A DNA stretch of 64,000 nucleotides from Minisyncoccota bacterium (lineage in GTDB: Bacteria; Patescibacteriota; JACMRA01), in NCBI GenBank assembly GCA_014376695.1, contig JACMRA010000016.1, forward strand, positions 132,581 through 196,580, written 5' to 3'. This document shows, one piece after another, positions 9,640-17,411 of the stretch. The translations under genes were made by a program, and so were the position numbers. Below the pieces are notes generated by a model. That model made no database searches. It saw only the letters and a list, made by a program, of their open reading frames with translations, and had not been told where the DNA came from. The number at the start of each line of letters is the position of its first letter. Position 1 is the stretch's first letter.

Positions 9640-10311
9640 TCACGGTACCCTGAACAAGTAAGAGGTAGCAACTAAAATTGAACCGGTTTTATCGAAAGAA
9701 TCAACTTTATTCCCCTCCAGTACATTGACATAATACACTCCGTTCAGATTTAGATCCAAAGCAAGAGAGTGGCTAGCTAGAATTAATTCTTTACTTAGTC
9801 CTTTACCCTGGAGATTGGAATCTATGGCGATAGTTTTAAAAAACAGATTACCCTCATCAATATAATAACTCAAAAAACCTGACAATTCCAAACCGTTATA
9901 TAACAAAAAAATCCGAGAATAACGTTGTCCGTTTCTGAGATTAAACCAGAGAAACTGCCAAAAATTAATCCTGTCTATACTCGGATAAATATTAAATGCT
10001 TTTTGGGATAATTTGAATACTTGATAGATTTTTTTTAGGCTAAATAGACCAAGCTTTATGTTGATTAGTTTATGATTTGATTTTTGATTTTGTTCTTTTG
10101 TAAGTAGATTTACTATTGATCGTATGACTTGTTTTGGTCGGTAATATGTTTTGTATATCAAATCATCTTTATTAAAACTCGGTCTAAAACGTAATCGATT
10201 TATGCAAAAATTATCCAAAAAAGTGGTATAAAGTTTTTGATCTTCAACAAAAGTTGACTTGGATTTATACCAGATTGAACTATGGATTGGAAAGTATTTC
10301 AACTTGGGCAT
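9640..10311 (-). CDS. GNAT-family N-acyltransferase
   Basis: Motif A of the GNAT fold is clear: FFKTIAIDSNLQGKGLSKELI, with the acyl-CoA-binding QGKGLS loop, preceded by the beta-strand pair LFLLYNGLELSGFLSYY. The N-terminal 100 residues are basic and unrecognised. It overlaps the 3' end of the PEP-utilising gene by 32 bases, so the two are translationally linked. As last gene of the lipid operon it may acylate an amine headgroup, but that is inference from context. Strongly AT-rich like the rest of the island. Confidence 0.65.
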   Translation of the reverse strand: MPKLKYFPIHSSIWYKSKSTFVEDQKLYTTFLDNFCINRLRFRPSFNKDDLIYKTYYRPKQVIRSIVNLLTKEQNQKSNHKLINIKLGLFSLKKIYQVFKLSQKAFNIYPSIDRINFWQFLWFNLRNGQRYSRIFLLYNGLELSGFLSYYIDEGNLFFKTIAIDSNLQGKGLSKELILASHSLALDLNLNGVYYVNVLEGNKVDSFDKTGSILVATSYLFRVP

Positions 10312-12460
10312 ATTGGGTATTTATATTAACTTTTTGACCCTCTTTTAGATTTTTCCAATTAGCATCTAAATTAATAAGAGCTGGGATTTGTAATTCTCTG
10401 GCTAATATCGCTCCATGTGATAAAAGCCCGCCATGAACAATTAAAATAGCTTTATAGCCCCCTAACTCCACAACTTGACCCGGACTTATGGTCGGAGTGA
10501 GTAAAATATCTTGACCAATCACCCCTGTAACTTGACCATTCGAACAAGCTTGCCCCTTAATAATAAGCTGGTTAACATCGCCCACATTGGTATTAACTAG
10601 CTCCTGCCCCTCTTCATTAAACTTAAAAACACTCGCTATATACTTTTTTGGACGTATGTTTTGAGTCATAAAACCCTTCTGTCTAAGTAATATTAACTCT
10701 CTAACATCGCCAAAAAATCGGTGATTAGTCACTCGCTCTACTTCTTCTATGGTTAGATAGTGAATATCTTGTACCTGGTCTATCAAGTTATAATTAGCAA
10801 AGATTTCTCCGAATTGCGTATATAATTGCCGATAAATATGAAATATCTGTGAACGATAAACTCGATTTTGCTCGCGATTAATTAGATACTTCTTGAATAG
10901 TTTTTGGGTAAAAGTCAGTTTAACTAATTTTTGATTGGTAGCCTTAGGTTTAAGTCCTCCGTGATAATTAACAGGGCGGATAAAATCTTTAAATGGAGAT
11001 TCTAAATCCATATCAATTAAAGAGCGACCATAAAATCTACTCTCAAAATCTAAGTATTCTACTGGATTATCAATTAGATCTAGATTAAGTTGGTTGCTTG
11101 CATAACTTGAGTTACTGTTGATATAATTGAGCAAGTCTAGATACTTATCTTCCCCAAGTTTTTTGGTTAGATACTTAGCTAAATGCATCAGTATAAAATC
11201 ATTCTCGGCATTTATATAAAGTACCGAATTTAATCCACTCTTTAATTGTCTCATCACCTGCTCTAAATCACTCAACCCAAACCCCGAATAGTCAATAAAT
11301 ATCAATGATTTAATAGTGTTTTTTAGAGTGGCTTGGTATTTATAATGAGAAGTATCAAAGGTTATCAGCTTGTAAATTAAATTGCTGTAGTAAGTTATTT
11401 TTTGCGATAATGAGTATTTTGGAGTATTTTGGTTAATCATTTTCTCAATTGGCACTTTTCCACCAATCATATTCTTGAGACTTTGGTTATTCTTGTCAGC
11501 GTTTGGTAATAGCTGGGTAAAATTATACCAATTTCCGATGTTGTAATAGACATAGCCATTATCAAAAGCTAGTAAATTTCCAAACAAATAATCATATCGA
11601 TTGACTCTACTTTGATTGCTAGAACTTACGATTAGTTGACTGTAGGTCTCGTAGTAAATTCGCTCCAAAAAAGAGGCTGTCAAGGGTTTGATTGGAGTCG
11701 GTAGATTTTCTTGGATGTTTGAACTATCCACCAAAAAATACTTATCTTGTCCAATAATTTTTGCAGGTCTAACTTGTAATATTACCAATTGTTTTTTTGG
11801 ATTCAGTAAATATTCTATATCGAGATTATATTTAAAAATCTGTTGTAATTTTTGGACCACGAATTGGATTTGGGTATCAATTGAATTGTCTACTTTGGCC
11901 AAAAATGCTATATTATAGCTATTAGTTGCCTCGCCATCAACAACTGTTTTTGACCCAAATTGAGAACTATTGACCAAGATTCCTCGACTAGGATTCATAG
12001 GATCAACGCTAAAAATTACCCCACCGTTATTGGTTGGAATATATTCTTGGACGATTAGATTGAGTTTGAGTAATTTTGATTCTATCTTGTTTAGCCTTAG
12101 ATATTCGATTAGTTTTGATGAACTTAAACTATCCTTGATTATATTTAAGGCCTCAGGTATTTGACTTGGATCATTAATTATAGCCGACTCCATAACCCCA
12201 GCAAAGCTAAAACTCTCGCCGTCTTCCATATTCGCACTGCTGCGAATGATTACTTTGGAACTAAACCTTTCTAACTGAGAGGTAATATATTTTACAATCT
12301 CCTCGCGCGTAGCATTGTCCCAATCCTCAAAGTCAATTTCACTCAGCACCGTTAATCGCGGGACTCGAATGCCGTAATCCCCCATCAAAAACAAGTTATA
12401 AGACTTAGTGCCTATTTTCTCTTTATAGCCAGAATAACTAAAATTATCAATTACAATCAT
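10280..12460 (-). CDS. PEP-utilising/ATP-grasp phosphotransferase without the PEP-binding barrel
   Basis: Residues 1-235 match the PEP synthase/PPDK ATP-binding domain (GTKSYNLFLMGDYGIRVP, VIIRSSANMEDGESFSFAGVMES, GGVIFSVDPMNPSRG, LDIEYLLN...VILQVRP). Residues 236-640 are a long unrecognised helical region. Residues 650-726 are the swivelling phospho-His domain (GGLLSHGAILARELQIPALI). The C-terminal PEP/pyruvate barrel of true PEP synthase is absent. This order (ATP domain, middle acceptor domain, His domain) is that of rifampicin phosphotransferase, which passes the beta-phosphate of ATP to a small molecule. Set among prenyl- and phospholipid genes, its acceptor may be a lipid precursor; this is inference. 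Ten bases separate it from the UbiA gene. Confidence 0.75.
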   Translation of the reverse strand: MIVIDNFSYSGYKEKIGTKSYNLFLMGDYGIRVPRLTVLSEIDFEDWDNATREEIVKYITSQLERFSSKVIIRSSANMEDGESFSFAGVMESAIINDPSQIPEALNIIKDSLSSSKLIEYLRLNKIESKLLKLNLIVQEYIPTNNGGVIFSVDPMNPSRGILVNSSQFGSKTVVDGEATNSYNIAFLAKVDNSIDTQIQFVVQKLQQIFKYNLDIEYLLNPKKQLVILQVRPAKIIGQDKYFLVDSSNIQENLPTPIKPLTASFLERIYYETYSQLIVSSSNQSRVNRYDYLFGNLLAFDNGYVYYNIGNWYNFTQLLPNADKNNQSLKNMIGGKVPIEKMINQNTPKYSLSQKITYYSNLIYKLITFDTSHYKYQATLKNTIKSLIFIDYSGFGLSDLEQVMRQLKSGLNSVLYINAENDFILMHLAKYLTKKLGEDKYLDLLNYINSNSSYASNQLNLDLIDNPVEYLDFESRFYGRSLIDMDLESPFKDFIRPVNYHGGLKPKATNQKLVKLTFTQKLFKKYLINREQNRVYRSQIFHIYRQLYTQFGEIFANYNLIDQVQDIHYLTIEEVERVTNHRFFGDVRELILLRQKGFMTQNIRPKKYIASVFKFNEEGQELVNTNVGDVNQLIIKGQACSNGQVTGVIGQDILLTPTISPGQVVELGGYKAILIVHGGLLSHGAILARELQIPALINLDANWKNLKEGQKVNINTQYAQVEILSNP

Positions 12461-12469
12461 AAAATATAT

Positions 12470-13291
12470 TTAAACAAAAATTATTAACAGCATACTCAAA
12501 ATATAGATATTCATACCCAGAATCCTAACTAACTTGTATCGGTTTTTTATAAGTGAGATAAAATAGTAGATTACCAAAATATATAAAATACTACTAAAAT
12601 AGCCAAAAGGCGTTACGGCGACCAAGGCGACCACAGGGGCTAATAATAGGATTTTGAGGGTTATTTTATCAGTGTTTTTTCTATATCCATCCACGTCAAC
12701 TTTATCAATTTTACGAATAACTTCAATCAAATACGATCCAGCAAACGAGAAAAATAAATGTTTCCAGACAAAAGCCTGACTAAAATCTAGTTGTAACAGA
12801 TAATAAACAGCTCCGAGTAATGCAATATTACCGACACTCAAAATTAGGTTATGAACCCAAAATAATCTGACTTTGTTGGCTAAATAGGTAATTATCGATA
12901 ACAGCAAAACAAATATAATCACTGTGCAAGTCAAATTCAGAATCCCTATAAAAGTGAAATTAAATATCGACAGTAGTCCCAGCCATACAAGATTGACGGC
13001 TATCAATTCTTTTACACTAATTAAGCCTCGTGGAACCGGTCTGTCTGGGTGCAAAATTGCATCGGATTTGTAATCTCGAATCTCATCTAAAACTCGAATT
13101 GTAAAATACAAATATATGATTAAGCAAAGACAATATAGGTAATTCCCGAGATTCAAAATGATAACTTGGGTATAAGTAGAAGACAATTTTTGCAAAACCC
13201 CAAGTGAAAGACCGCTTAGCAAGAGTAAGGAAAAGATCGGGAATCGTTCGTGGCAATATCTAGCAAACCGAATCAAAAGATTGTTAGGCAT
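12470..13291 (-). CDS. UbiA-family prenyltransferase
   Basis: Integral membrane enzyme of about 273 residues with eight or nine hydrophobic segments. The first Asp-rich motif is DEIRDYKSD followed by HPDRPVPRG, which is typical of UbiA proteins; the second is around EVIRKIDKVDVDGYRKNTDKI, near the usual second motif. The family moves a prenyl chain from prenyl diphosphate to an acceptor: aromatic rings (ubiquinone, menaquinone), heme, or glyceryl phosphate in archaeal ether lipids. With CarS-like, CDP-alcohol and lipid-kinase genes beside it, a lipid-backbone acceptor is possible, and with a Coq4 homologue an aromatic one is too. Its start overlaps the next gene upstream by eight bases. Confidence 0.82.
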   Translation of the reverse strand: MPNNLLIRFARYCHERFPIFSLLLLSGLSLGVLQKLSSTYTQVIILNLGNYLYCLCLIIYLYFTIRVLDEIRDYKSDAILHPDRPVPRGLISVKELIAVNLVWLGLLSIFNFTFIGILNLTCTVIIFVLLLSIITYLANKVRLFWVHNLILSVGNIALLGAVYYLLQLDFSQAFVWKHLFFSFAGSYLIEVIRKIDKVDVDGYRKNTDKITLKILLLAPVVALVAVTPFGYFSSILYILVIYYFISLIKNRYKLVRILGMNIYILSMLLIIFV

Positions 13292-13790
13292 AAGTTAGTA
13301 AAATTATAATAATGTTGGCAATAGTCAGATTATCTGTGCCACCCCGACTATAATAATTTGTAATTAATAAGCCAAGAGATGTCAAAACAAAAGTTAGGCC
13401 AATATTCTGACCTCCTATTAATTCAAATATAATCCAAAAACAAATTAGCAATATCAAGCTGTTAATGATTCTATTCTTGAAAAGGCTGGCTACAGTATCT
13501 CCAAAGGCTAGTGTCAAGACTCCAATAGCGGTCGCATTAATTTCGGATTTGAGCAGGCTACTAAGAATATAACTAATCATCAATCCCAAAAAGATATAAA
13601 CTTCACCGTGATTATTAGCGCCTCTCACGGATCTAATCATTCTAATCATTGAGGTATTATTGAGCAATTTGAGAATAATCAAACCTAGTAACAAACTATA
13701 AATCCCAAAAAATAAACCCAAGTTTATATAAATTCCGAGACTAATCAGGCAAATTAGAATGTGCCATATTTTGCGAATTATTTCGGCCAT
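13284..13790 (-). CDS. phytol/dolichol-kinase-like CTP-dependent lipid kinase
   Basis: Five to six hydrophobic segments in 168 residues. The motif LTLAFGDTVASLFKNRI matches the GD..AS..GKR nucleotide-binding motif of the CTP:prenol kinase and CDP-lipid cytidylyltransferase superfamily, and the late RGGTDNLTIANIIIILL matches the DNLT(I/V)P-type ending of phytol, farnesol and dolichol kinases. Members phosphorylate prenyl alcohols using CTP. It overlaps the CDP-alcohol phosphotransferase gene by 13 bases and the UbiA gene by eight, so this is a tightly coupled operon. It could feed a prenyl phosphate to UbiA; substrate unknown. Confidence 0.72.
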   Translation of the reverse strand: MAEIIRKIWHILICLISLGIYINLGLFFGIYSLLLGLIILKLLNNTSMIRMIRSVRGANNHGEVYIFLGLMISYILSSLLKSEINATAIGVLTLAFGDTVASLFKNRIINSLILLICFWIIFELIGGQNIGLTFVLTSLGLLITNYYSRGGTDNLTIANIIIILLTYA

Positions 13791-14350
13791 AGAGTAATTA
13801 GGGTTAGTAGAGTTATTAGATATAAAGACTGTTGCCAGCTAAATTTTTTGACCGAGATTTTGCTAATTCCCAGTATTCCAATCAGGACTGACAAAATAAT
13901 AATTAGACTTGAATTAGCGGTATATTTAGCTACAACGATCAACAAAAAATTGTAATAAACAGGCAAGCCTTTGTAATACCCAGCCTTGGCAAATCCGCTA
14001 CTACTATGGCGAAAAAGACGATAAAGTCCACAAATCACTAAAAAGCCGTAGCCATAAACCCAAAGACTATCACTTAACCAAAAATCAATCGCCAAAAAAG
14101 GAAAGGTAAGATAAATTAGGATATCGTTAACGGTATCAAGATAAGCGCCAACCTTGGTAGTCAAATTATAACGGCGAGCAATAACGCCATCGAACAAATC
14201 AATTATTAAACCTGTTAAAATAAAAATTACTCCCGCCGTCCAATTATTATAACAAATCAAAAGCTGCCCAACACCACTGCAGATAATGCCAATAAATGTA
14301 AATATATTTATAGAGACTTTTTGCCAACCACTATCTAATCTTACGCTCAT
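13778..14350 (-). CDS. CDP-alcohol phosphatidyltransferase
   Basis: Membrane enzyme that displaces CMP from a CDP-activated lipid with an alcohol. The signature DGx2ARx8Gx3Dx3D is complete: residues DGVIARRYNLTTKVG then AYLDTVND, with the extra Asp of DLFDG before it. About 190 residues with six membrane segments, normal for PgsA/PssA-type proteins. A CDP-lipid donor could come from the CarS-like domain encoded divergently at 15612. Headgroup (inositol phosphate, glycerol phosphate or serine) cannot be told from the motif. Confidence 0.88.
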   Translation of the reverse strand: MSVRLDSGWQKVSINIFTFIGIICSGVGQLLICYNNWTAGVIFILTGLIIDLFDGVIARRYNLTTKVGAYLDTVNDILIYLTFPFLAIDFWLSDSLWVYGYGFLVICGLYRLFRHSSSGFAKAGYYKGLPVYYNFLLIVVAKYTANSSLIIILSVLIGILGISKISVKKFSWQQSLYLITLLTLITLWPK

Positions 14351-14368
14351 ATCTTATAAGACCAAATA

Positions 14369-14779
14369 CTAGGCCTTGGAAATTTGGTTCAGCTGTTGAA
14401 TCAATAATGGAGTTAACACAAAATAATAAAGGATTGGCACGTAAAAACCTCCAGAAATAAAAATTGCCGCACTGGCAATCTGAACAACTGGAATATAAAA
14501 ACTAACTAATAGGATATAATTAAATAGTTGAAATGTCTGAAATAATCGCAGCTTAGTAACGGGCATTAGTTTTTTATTTTTATTTTTCAATATAGCAAGT
14601 CTTTTGATTACATAAAATTCTATCAATAAAGCCGGTATTTGAAACACCACAAAGGCCGCTACCATCAAATGGTAATAAGATGCTAAACTAGGGCTAGATA
14701 TAATCACAACAATATCAATAACATGCAAGATAGAGGTTAATACAAAGGCAATAATTGAAATAATTGTTATATAGACCAT
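14369..14779 (-). CDS. hypothetical four-segment membrane protein
   Basis: Not recognised. 136 residues with four hydrophobic helices (about 3-25, 38-58, 82-104 and 106-128) and a basic loop KNKNKK after the second. It lies 18 bases from the CDP-alcohol gene and four bases from the gene upstream, so it is part of the island operon. It may be a small partner subunit of a lipid enzyme; no evidence for a specific role. Confidence 0.6.
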   Translation of the reverse strand: MVYITIISIIAFVLTSILHVIDIVVIISSPSLASYYHLMVAAFVVFQIPALLIEFYVIKRLAILKNKNKKLMPVTKLRLFQTFQLFNYILLVSFYIPVVQIASAAIFISGGFYVPILYYFVLTPLLIQQLNQISKA

Positions 14780-14783
14780 ATGT

Positions 14784-15545
14784 TTATTTGTATTCAGGAT
14801 TTGGTTTGATGGTTTCCTCTCGAAGCTTAAGATATTGATTGTATAGGTCTTTTTTCTCGGCGAGGGTTACTGCGTTAGGCAGTTGATGATTGAGTAGGAA
14901 ATAGTATTCTAGTGCCTGTTTTTGATCTACTTCGAACAGAGCTGGAGCAGTTCCTTGATGACCTGGCAGTATTATAAATTGGCCATGGACATTAATCACC
15001 GTAGCCTTGGTTTCGATGACCTGACCATTGGATAGCTTGTAATTATTGGGATTAAGCAAAGTCACGTGGAGTAATTTATGCAATTTCATAAATCCAATAT
15101 GCTCAAGCTTGTTTAGTAATTTGGAATAATAAAAGCTTTCTAAAGCCGGGATGACCAAGAAATGCATCAATCGCTGAATCTCCGCCTCGGTCAAAAAGCC
15201 TTTTTGCAAGTAACTTTCGAGACGTTCTAAGTTTTCTATATTAATTTTCACACGAATTGTTGGCCAAATTTCTGCCGGGTTGTAATTATCAATGATTTGG
15301 ATCCGACCTTCTCTGATTTCAATTATAAGCTTAATTCCAGGATAATCAGCTATTTCCAACAAGATTACCTCGCTAAGTTTTTTGGTATATTCCAGTGGCT
15401 GGACGATTTTTTGCAAACGATGTATTACTTCTAATAACCCTTGCTCCTCTATTGTATAATTTTGAATCAAATTAGGAGTTGGAATTGATTTTTTGTAATA
15501 ACGAACTTTTTGGATAAACTCACTTTCGCGAAATAAATTGAACAT
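14784..15545 (-). CDS. hypothetical protein, 253 aa, faint SCP2-like region
   Basis: First gene of the minus-strand half of the lipid island. Soluble, no signal peptide. Residues 70-150 (IKLIIEIREGRIQII ... RVKINIENLERLESYLQKGFL) have the strand pattern and hydrophobic spacing of SCP2-type lipid-carrier domains, but the resemblance is weak. An SCP2-like carrier would fit a pathway with a Coq4 homologue, since UbiJ plays that part in ubiquinone synthesis. That is inference only. The C-terminal part has a beta-rich INVHGQFIILPGHQGTAPALFEV stretch. Confidence 0.55.
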   Translation of the reverse strand: MFNLFRESEFIQKVRYYKKSIPTPNLIQNYTIEEQGLLEVIHRLQKIVQPLEYTKKLSEVILLEIADYPGIKLIIEIREGRIQIIDNYNPAEIWPTIRVKINIENLERLESYLQKGFLTEAEIQRLMHFLVIPALESFYYSKLLNKLEHIGFMKLHKLLHVTLLNPNNYKLSNGQVIETKATVINVHGQFIILPGHQGTAPALFEVDQKQALEYYFLLNHQLPNAVTLAEKKDLYNQYLKLREETIKPNPEYK

Positions 15546-15611
15546 ATGAATAATTGTGGAACTTATACTAAATTAAAATTAATAAACATATCATAAACAA
15601 TATTTAATATT

Positions 15612-16766
15612 ATGTCCATTACTGCACTGGTTGTTATTCCCTTGCTGATATCAGGAATTGTCCGTATATTGACCGATAAATATAAGTTGCCAATTTTCAA
15701 AACCCCTATAGATTTCAACCAAAAGATTCGAGCTAAACCAATATTTGGGCCGTCTAAAACTTGGCAAGGATTGTTTGTTATGACATTGGTTGCTTTTGGC
15801 TGTGAATGCCTTTTGCGGTATTCTAATATTCGAGCTAGTATCCTTCCTGTGGGATACTCTGCTATAACAGCCCTCTTGTACAATTTGGGCGAGTTGATTA
15901 ACTCGTTTATAAAACGGCAATTCTTATTATTGGAAAACGGTCAAAATCTAAACTCCAAAAATGGCGGAATAAAAGCCTTGCAATATTTAATTGATCAAAT
16001 CGATGGGTTTTTAACGATTGCAATTTATTTATATTTTATCGGATTTAGTTGGGTTAATTTGATTCTGTTGCTATTATTGGGGTTAAGTCTCCATCTGGCA
16101 ATTGACTTTGTTAATCATTTTTACACTTCCAAAAAATTATATTCGATTGATATATCTGGAATGGTGGCTTTTTACCAGATTCTAATTTATCTAGCGCTTT
16201 TACCTCTTAGACCTTTTTTTAGAATGTCCAAACTCAAGATTGACTCCAGAATCATTTTGAGCAATCATGTTTCCGCCAAGGATTTTTTTGTCATCCTATA
16301 TAGTATGTCACTTAATGATTATATTAATTTTTGCCCATTCTGCTATCCCGTTAGTACCAGCTACCGAAAATATAGTTGGCTGGTTCAGGCCACGGGAGGG
16401 GTTTTTAATCATCGAAAAAACTTGTTTGATCATGACCCACGAATTGAACTATTATGCCGACTTAAACTTGGTTATAATCTACTCTGGTTCTGGGAAGGTC
16501 GAATACGATATGACAAAATACCTCTCCCAGCGAAACAATACAAAAGCGGATTGATAAATATCTTACAAGCTTACCCCGAGGCTAAAGTAAATTTGCTTCA
16601 ACTAAGCTACCCGCCTCAAAACCAATTAAGGTCAATTGGGTCTATCTTAGCCAAGCAAATTCCTAGTCAAGACAAAGACTCTCTTTTTGAATTTCTAAAC
16701 TCAATTTATTATGCTCAAACTAATCAAACTAATCAAACTAATCAGGTTAATTCACTTAATCAATAA
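15612..16766 (+). CDS. CarS-like CDP-lipid synthase domain fused to a PlsC-type acyltransferase domain
   Basis: Residues 1-205 are a polytopic membrane domain with GPSKTWQG, ELINSFIKRQ and LIDQIDG, the motifs of the CDP-archaeol synthase (CarS, DUF46) family, which activates a phospholipid precursor with CTP. Residues 210-384 carry PlsC-like blocks: LSNHVSAKDFF (HX4D catalytic pair), ATGGVFNHRK and LLWFWEGRIRYD in place of FPEGTRS. PlsC enzymes acylate a glycerol phosphate. A single protein would thus add an acyl chain and activate the product. The second Gly/Thr of FPEGT is not conserved, so activity of that half is less certain. It is divergent from the minus-strand operon with a 66-base gap. 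Confidence 0.75.
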   Translation: MSITALVVIPLLISGIVRILTDKYKLPIFKTPIDFNQKIRAKPIFGPSKTWQGLFVMTLVAFGCECLLRYSNIRASILPVGYSAITALLYNLGELINSFIKRQFLLLENGQNLNSKNGGIKALQYLIDQIDGFLTIAIYLYFIGFSWVNLILLLLLGLSLHLAIDFVNHFYTSKKLYSIDISGMVAFYQILIYLALLPLRPFFRMSKLKIDSRIILSNHVSAKDFFVILYSMSLNDYINFCPFCYPVSTSYRKYSWLVQATGGVFNHRKNLFDHDPRIELLCRLKLGYNLLWFWEGRIRYDKIPLPAKQYKSGLINILQAYPEAKVNLLQLSYPPQNQLRSIGSILAKQIPSQDKDSLFEFLNSIYYAQTNQTNQTNQVNSLNQ

Positions 16767-17403
16767 GTTATCCATTAAGCCCAGCGACACCAAAAGAGTC
16801 TTTCAAATCGTGGATTATATACTATCAACAAGCTCAAAAAAACGACTAGCAAAAATCAATATCAAATTAAATACCAACCCCGATTATATCGAATTTCGTA
16901 AAAACTTGCAAGCCAATCCAGACCTCAGGAATCATCTTAATCTCGAGCCTTTATCACAGTTACCTAAAAATAGCTTTGGGTATTCGATTTACAACTATTA
17001 CACAATTAACAATCTTAACCCTAGTTACTATCGTATCATCAACAATCAAGAACCTGTTTACTTAATTCGAAATTACTTGGCTAGAACGCATGACATTTGG
17101 CATCTGGTCAGCGGATTTGGCAATTCTAGTATGGAAGAATACGGTTTGCAGGCTTTTTATCTGGGTCAAGAGGCTTCTATGACGGCTTTTTGTATTATGT
17201 CAGCGGGATTTATTGAGTGCCTCAAGTCGGGCAAAGCTAATACGATAGTCACTTATATGGACAATGTTACCCGTGGCTACACACTTGGCAAGCAAGCCAA
17301 AAAAATGATTTATTTAGATTGGTCTAGATTTTACAATCTGCCGTTCAGGGATGTCCAGTCATCTATATTAAATTACGGCTCACCACAGCACATCGGAGTA
17401 TAA
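16711..17403 (+). CDS. Coq4-like protein
   Basis: The Coq4 signature HDxxHx11E is exact: HDIWH at about residue 129, then eleven residues and Glu in GNSSMEEYGLQAFYL. Coq4 is needed for ubiquinone synthesis in mitochondria and has been linked to oxidative removal of the ring carboxyl group; in CPR bacteria a full ubiquinone pathway is not expected. About 230 residues. The first 15 codons overlap the upstream gene by 56 bases and are encoded by a 9-base repeat, so a later start is possible. Its stop is nine bases from the convergent uppS stop, the right edge of the lipid island. Confidence 0.78.
   Translation: MLKLIKLIKLIRLIHLINKLSIKPSDTKRVFQIVDYILSTSSKKRLAKINIKLNTNPDYIEFRKNLQANPDLRNHLNLEPLSQLPKNSFGYSIYNYYTINNLNPSYYRIINNQEPVYLIRNYLARTHDIWHLVSGFGNSSMEEYGLQAFYLGQEASMTAFCIMSAGFIECLKSGKANTIVTYMDNVTRGYTLGKQAKKMIYLDWSRFYNLPFRDVQSSILNYGSPQHIGV
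16716..16751 (+). repeat. 9-base tandem repeat in overlapping reading frames
   Basis: CAAACTAAT occurs three times exactly and once as CAGGTTAAT. It encodes the TNQ repeats ending the CarS-PlsC protein and, in another frame, the KLI repeats that begin the Coq4-like protein. Copy-number change keeps both frames because the unit is nine bases. Confidence 0.85.
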
Positions 17404-17411
17404 GCCCAACC

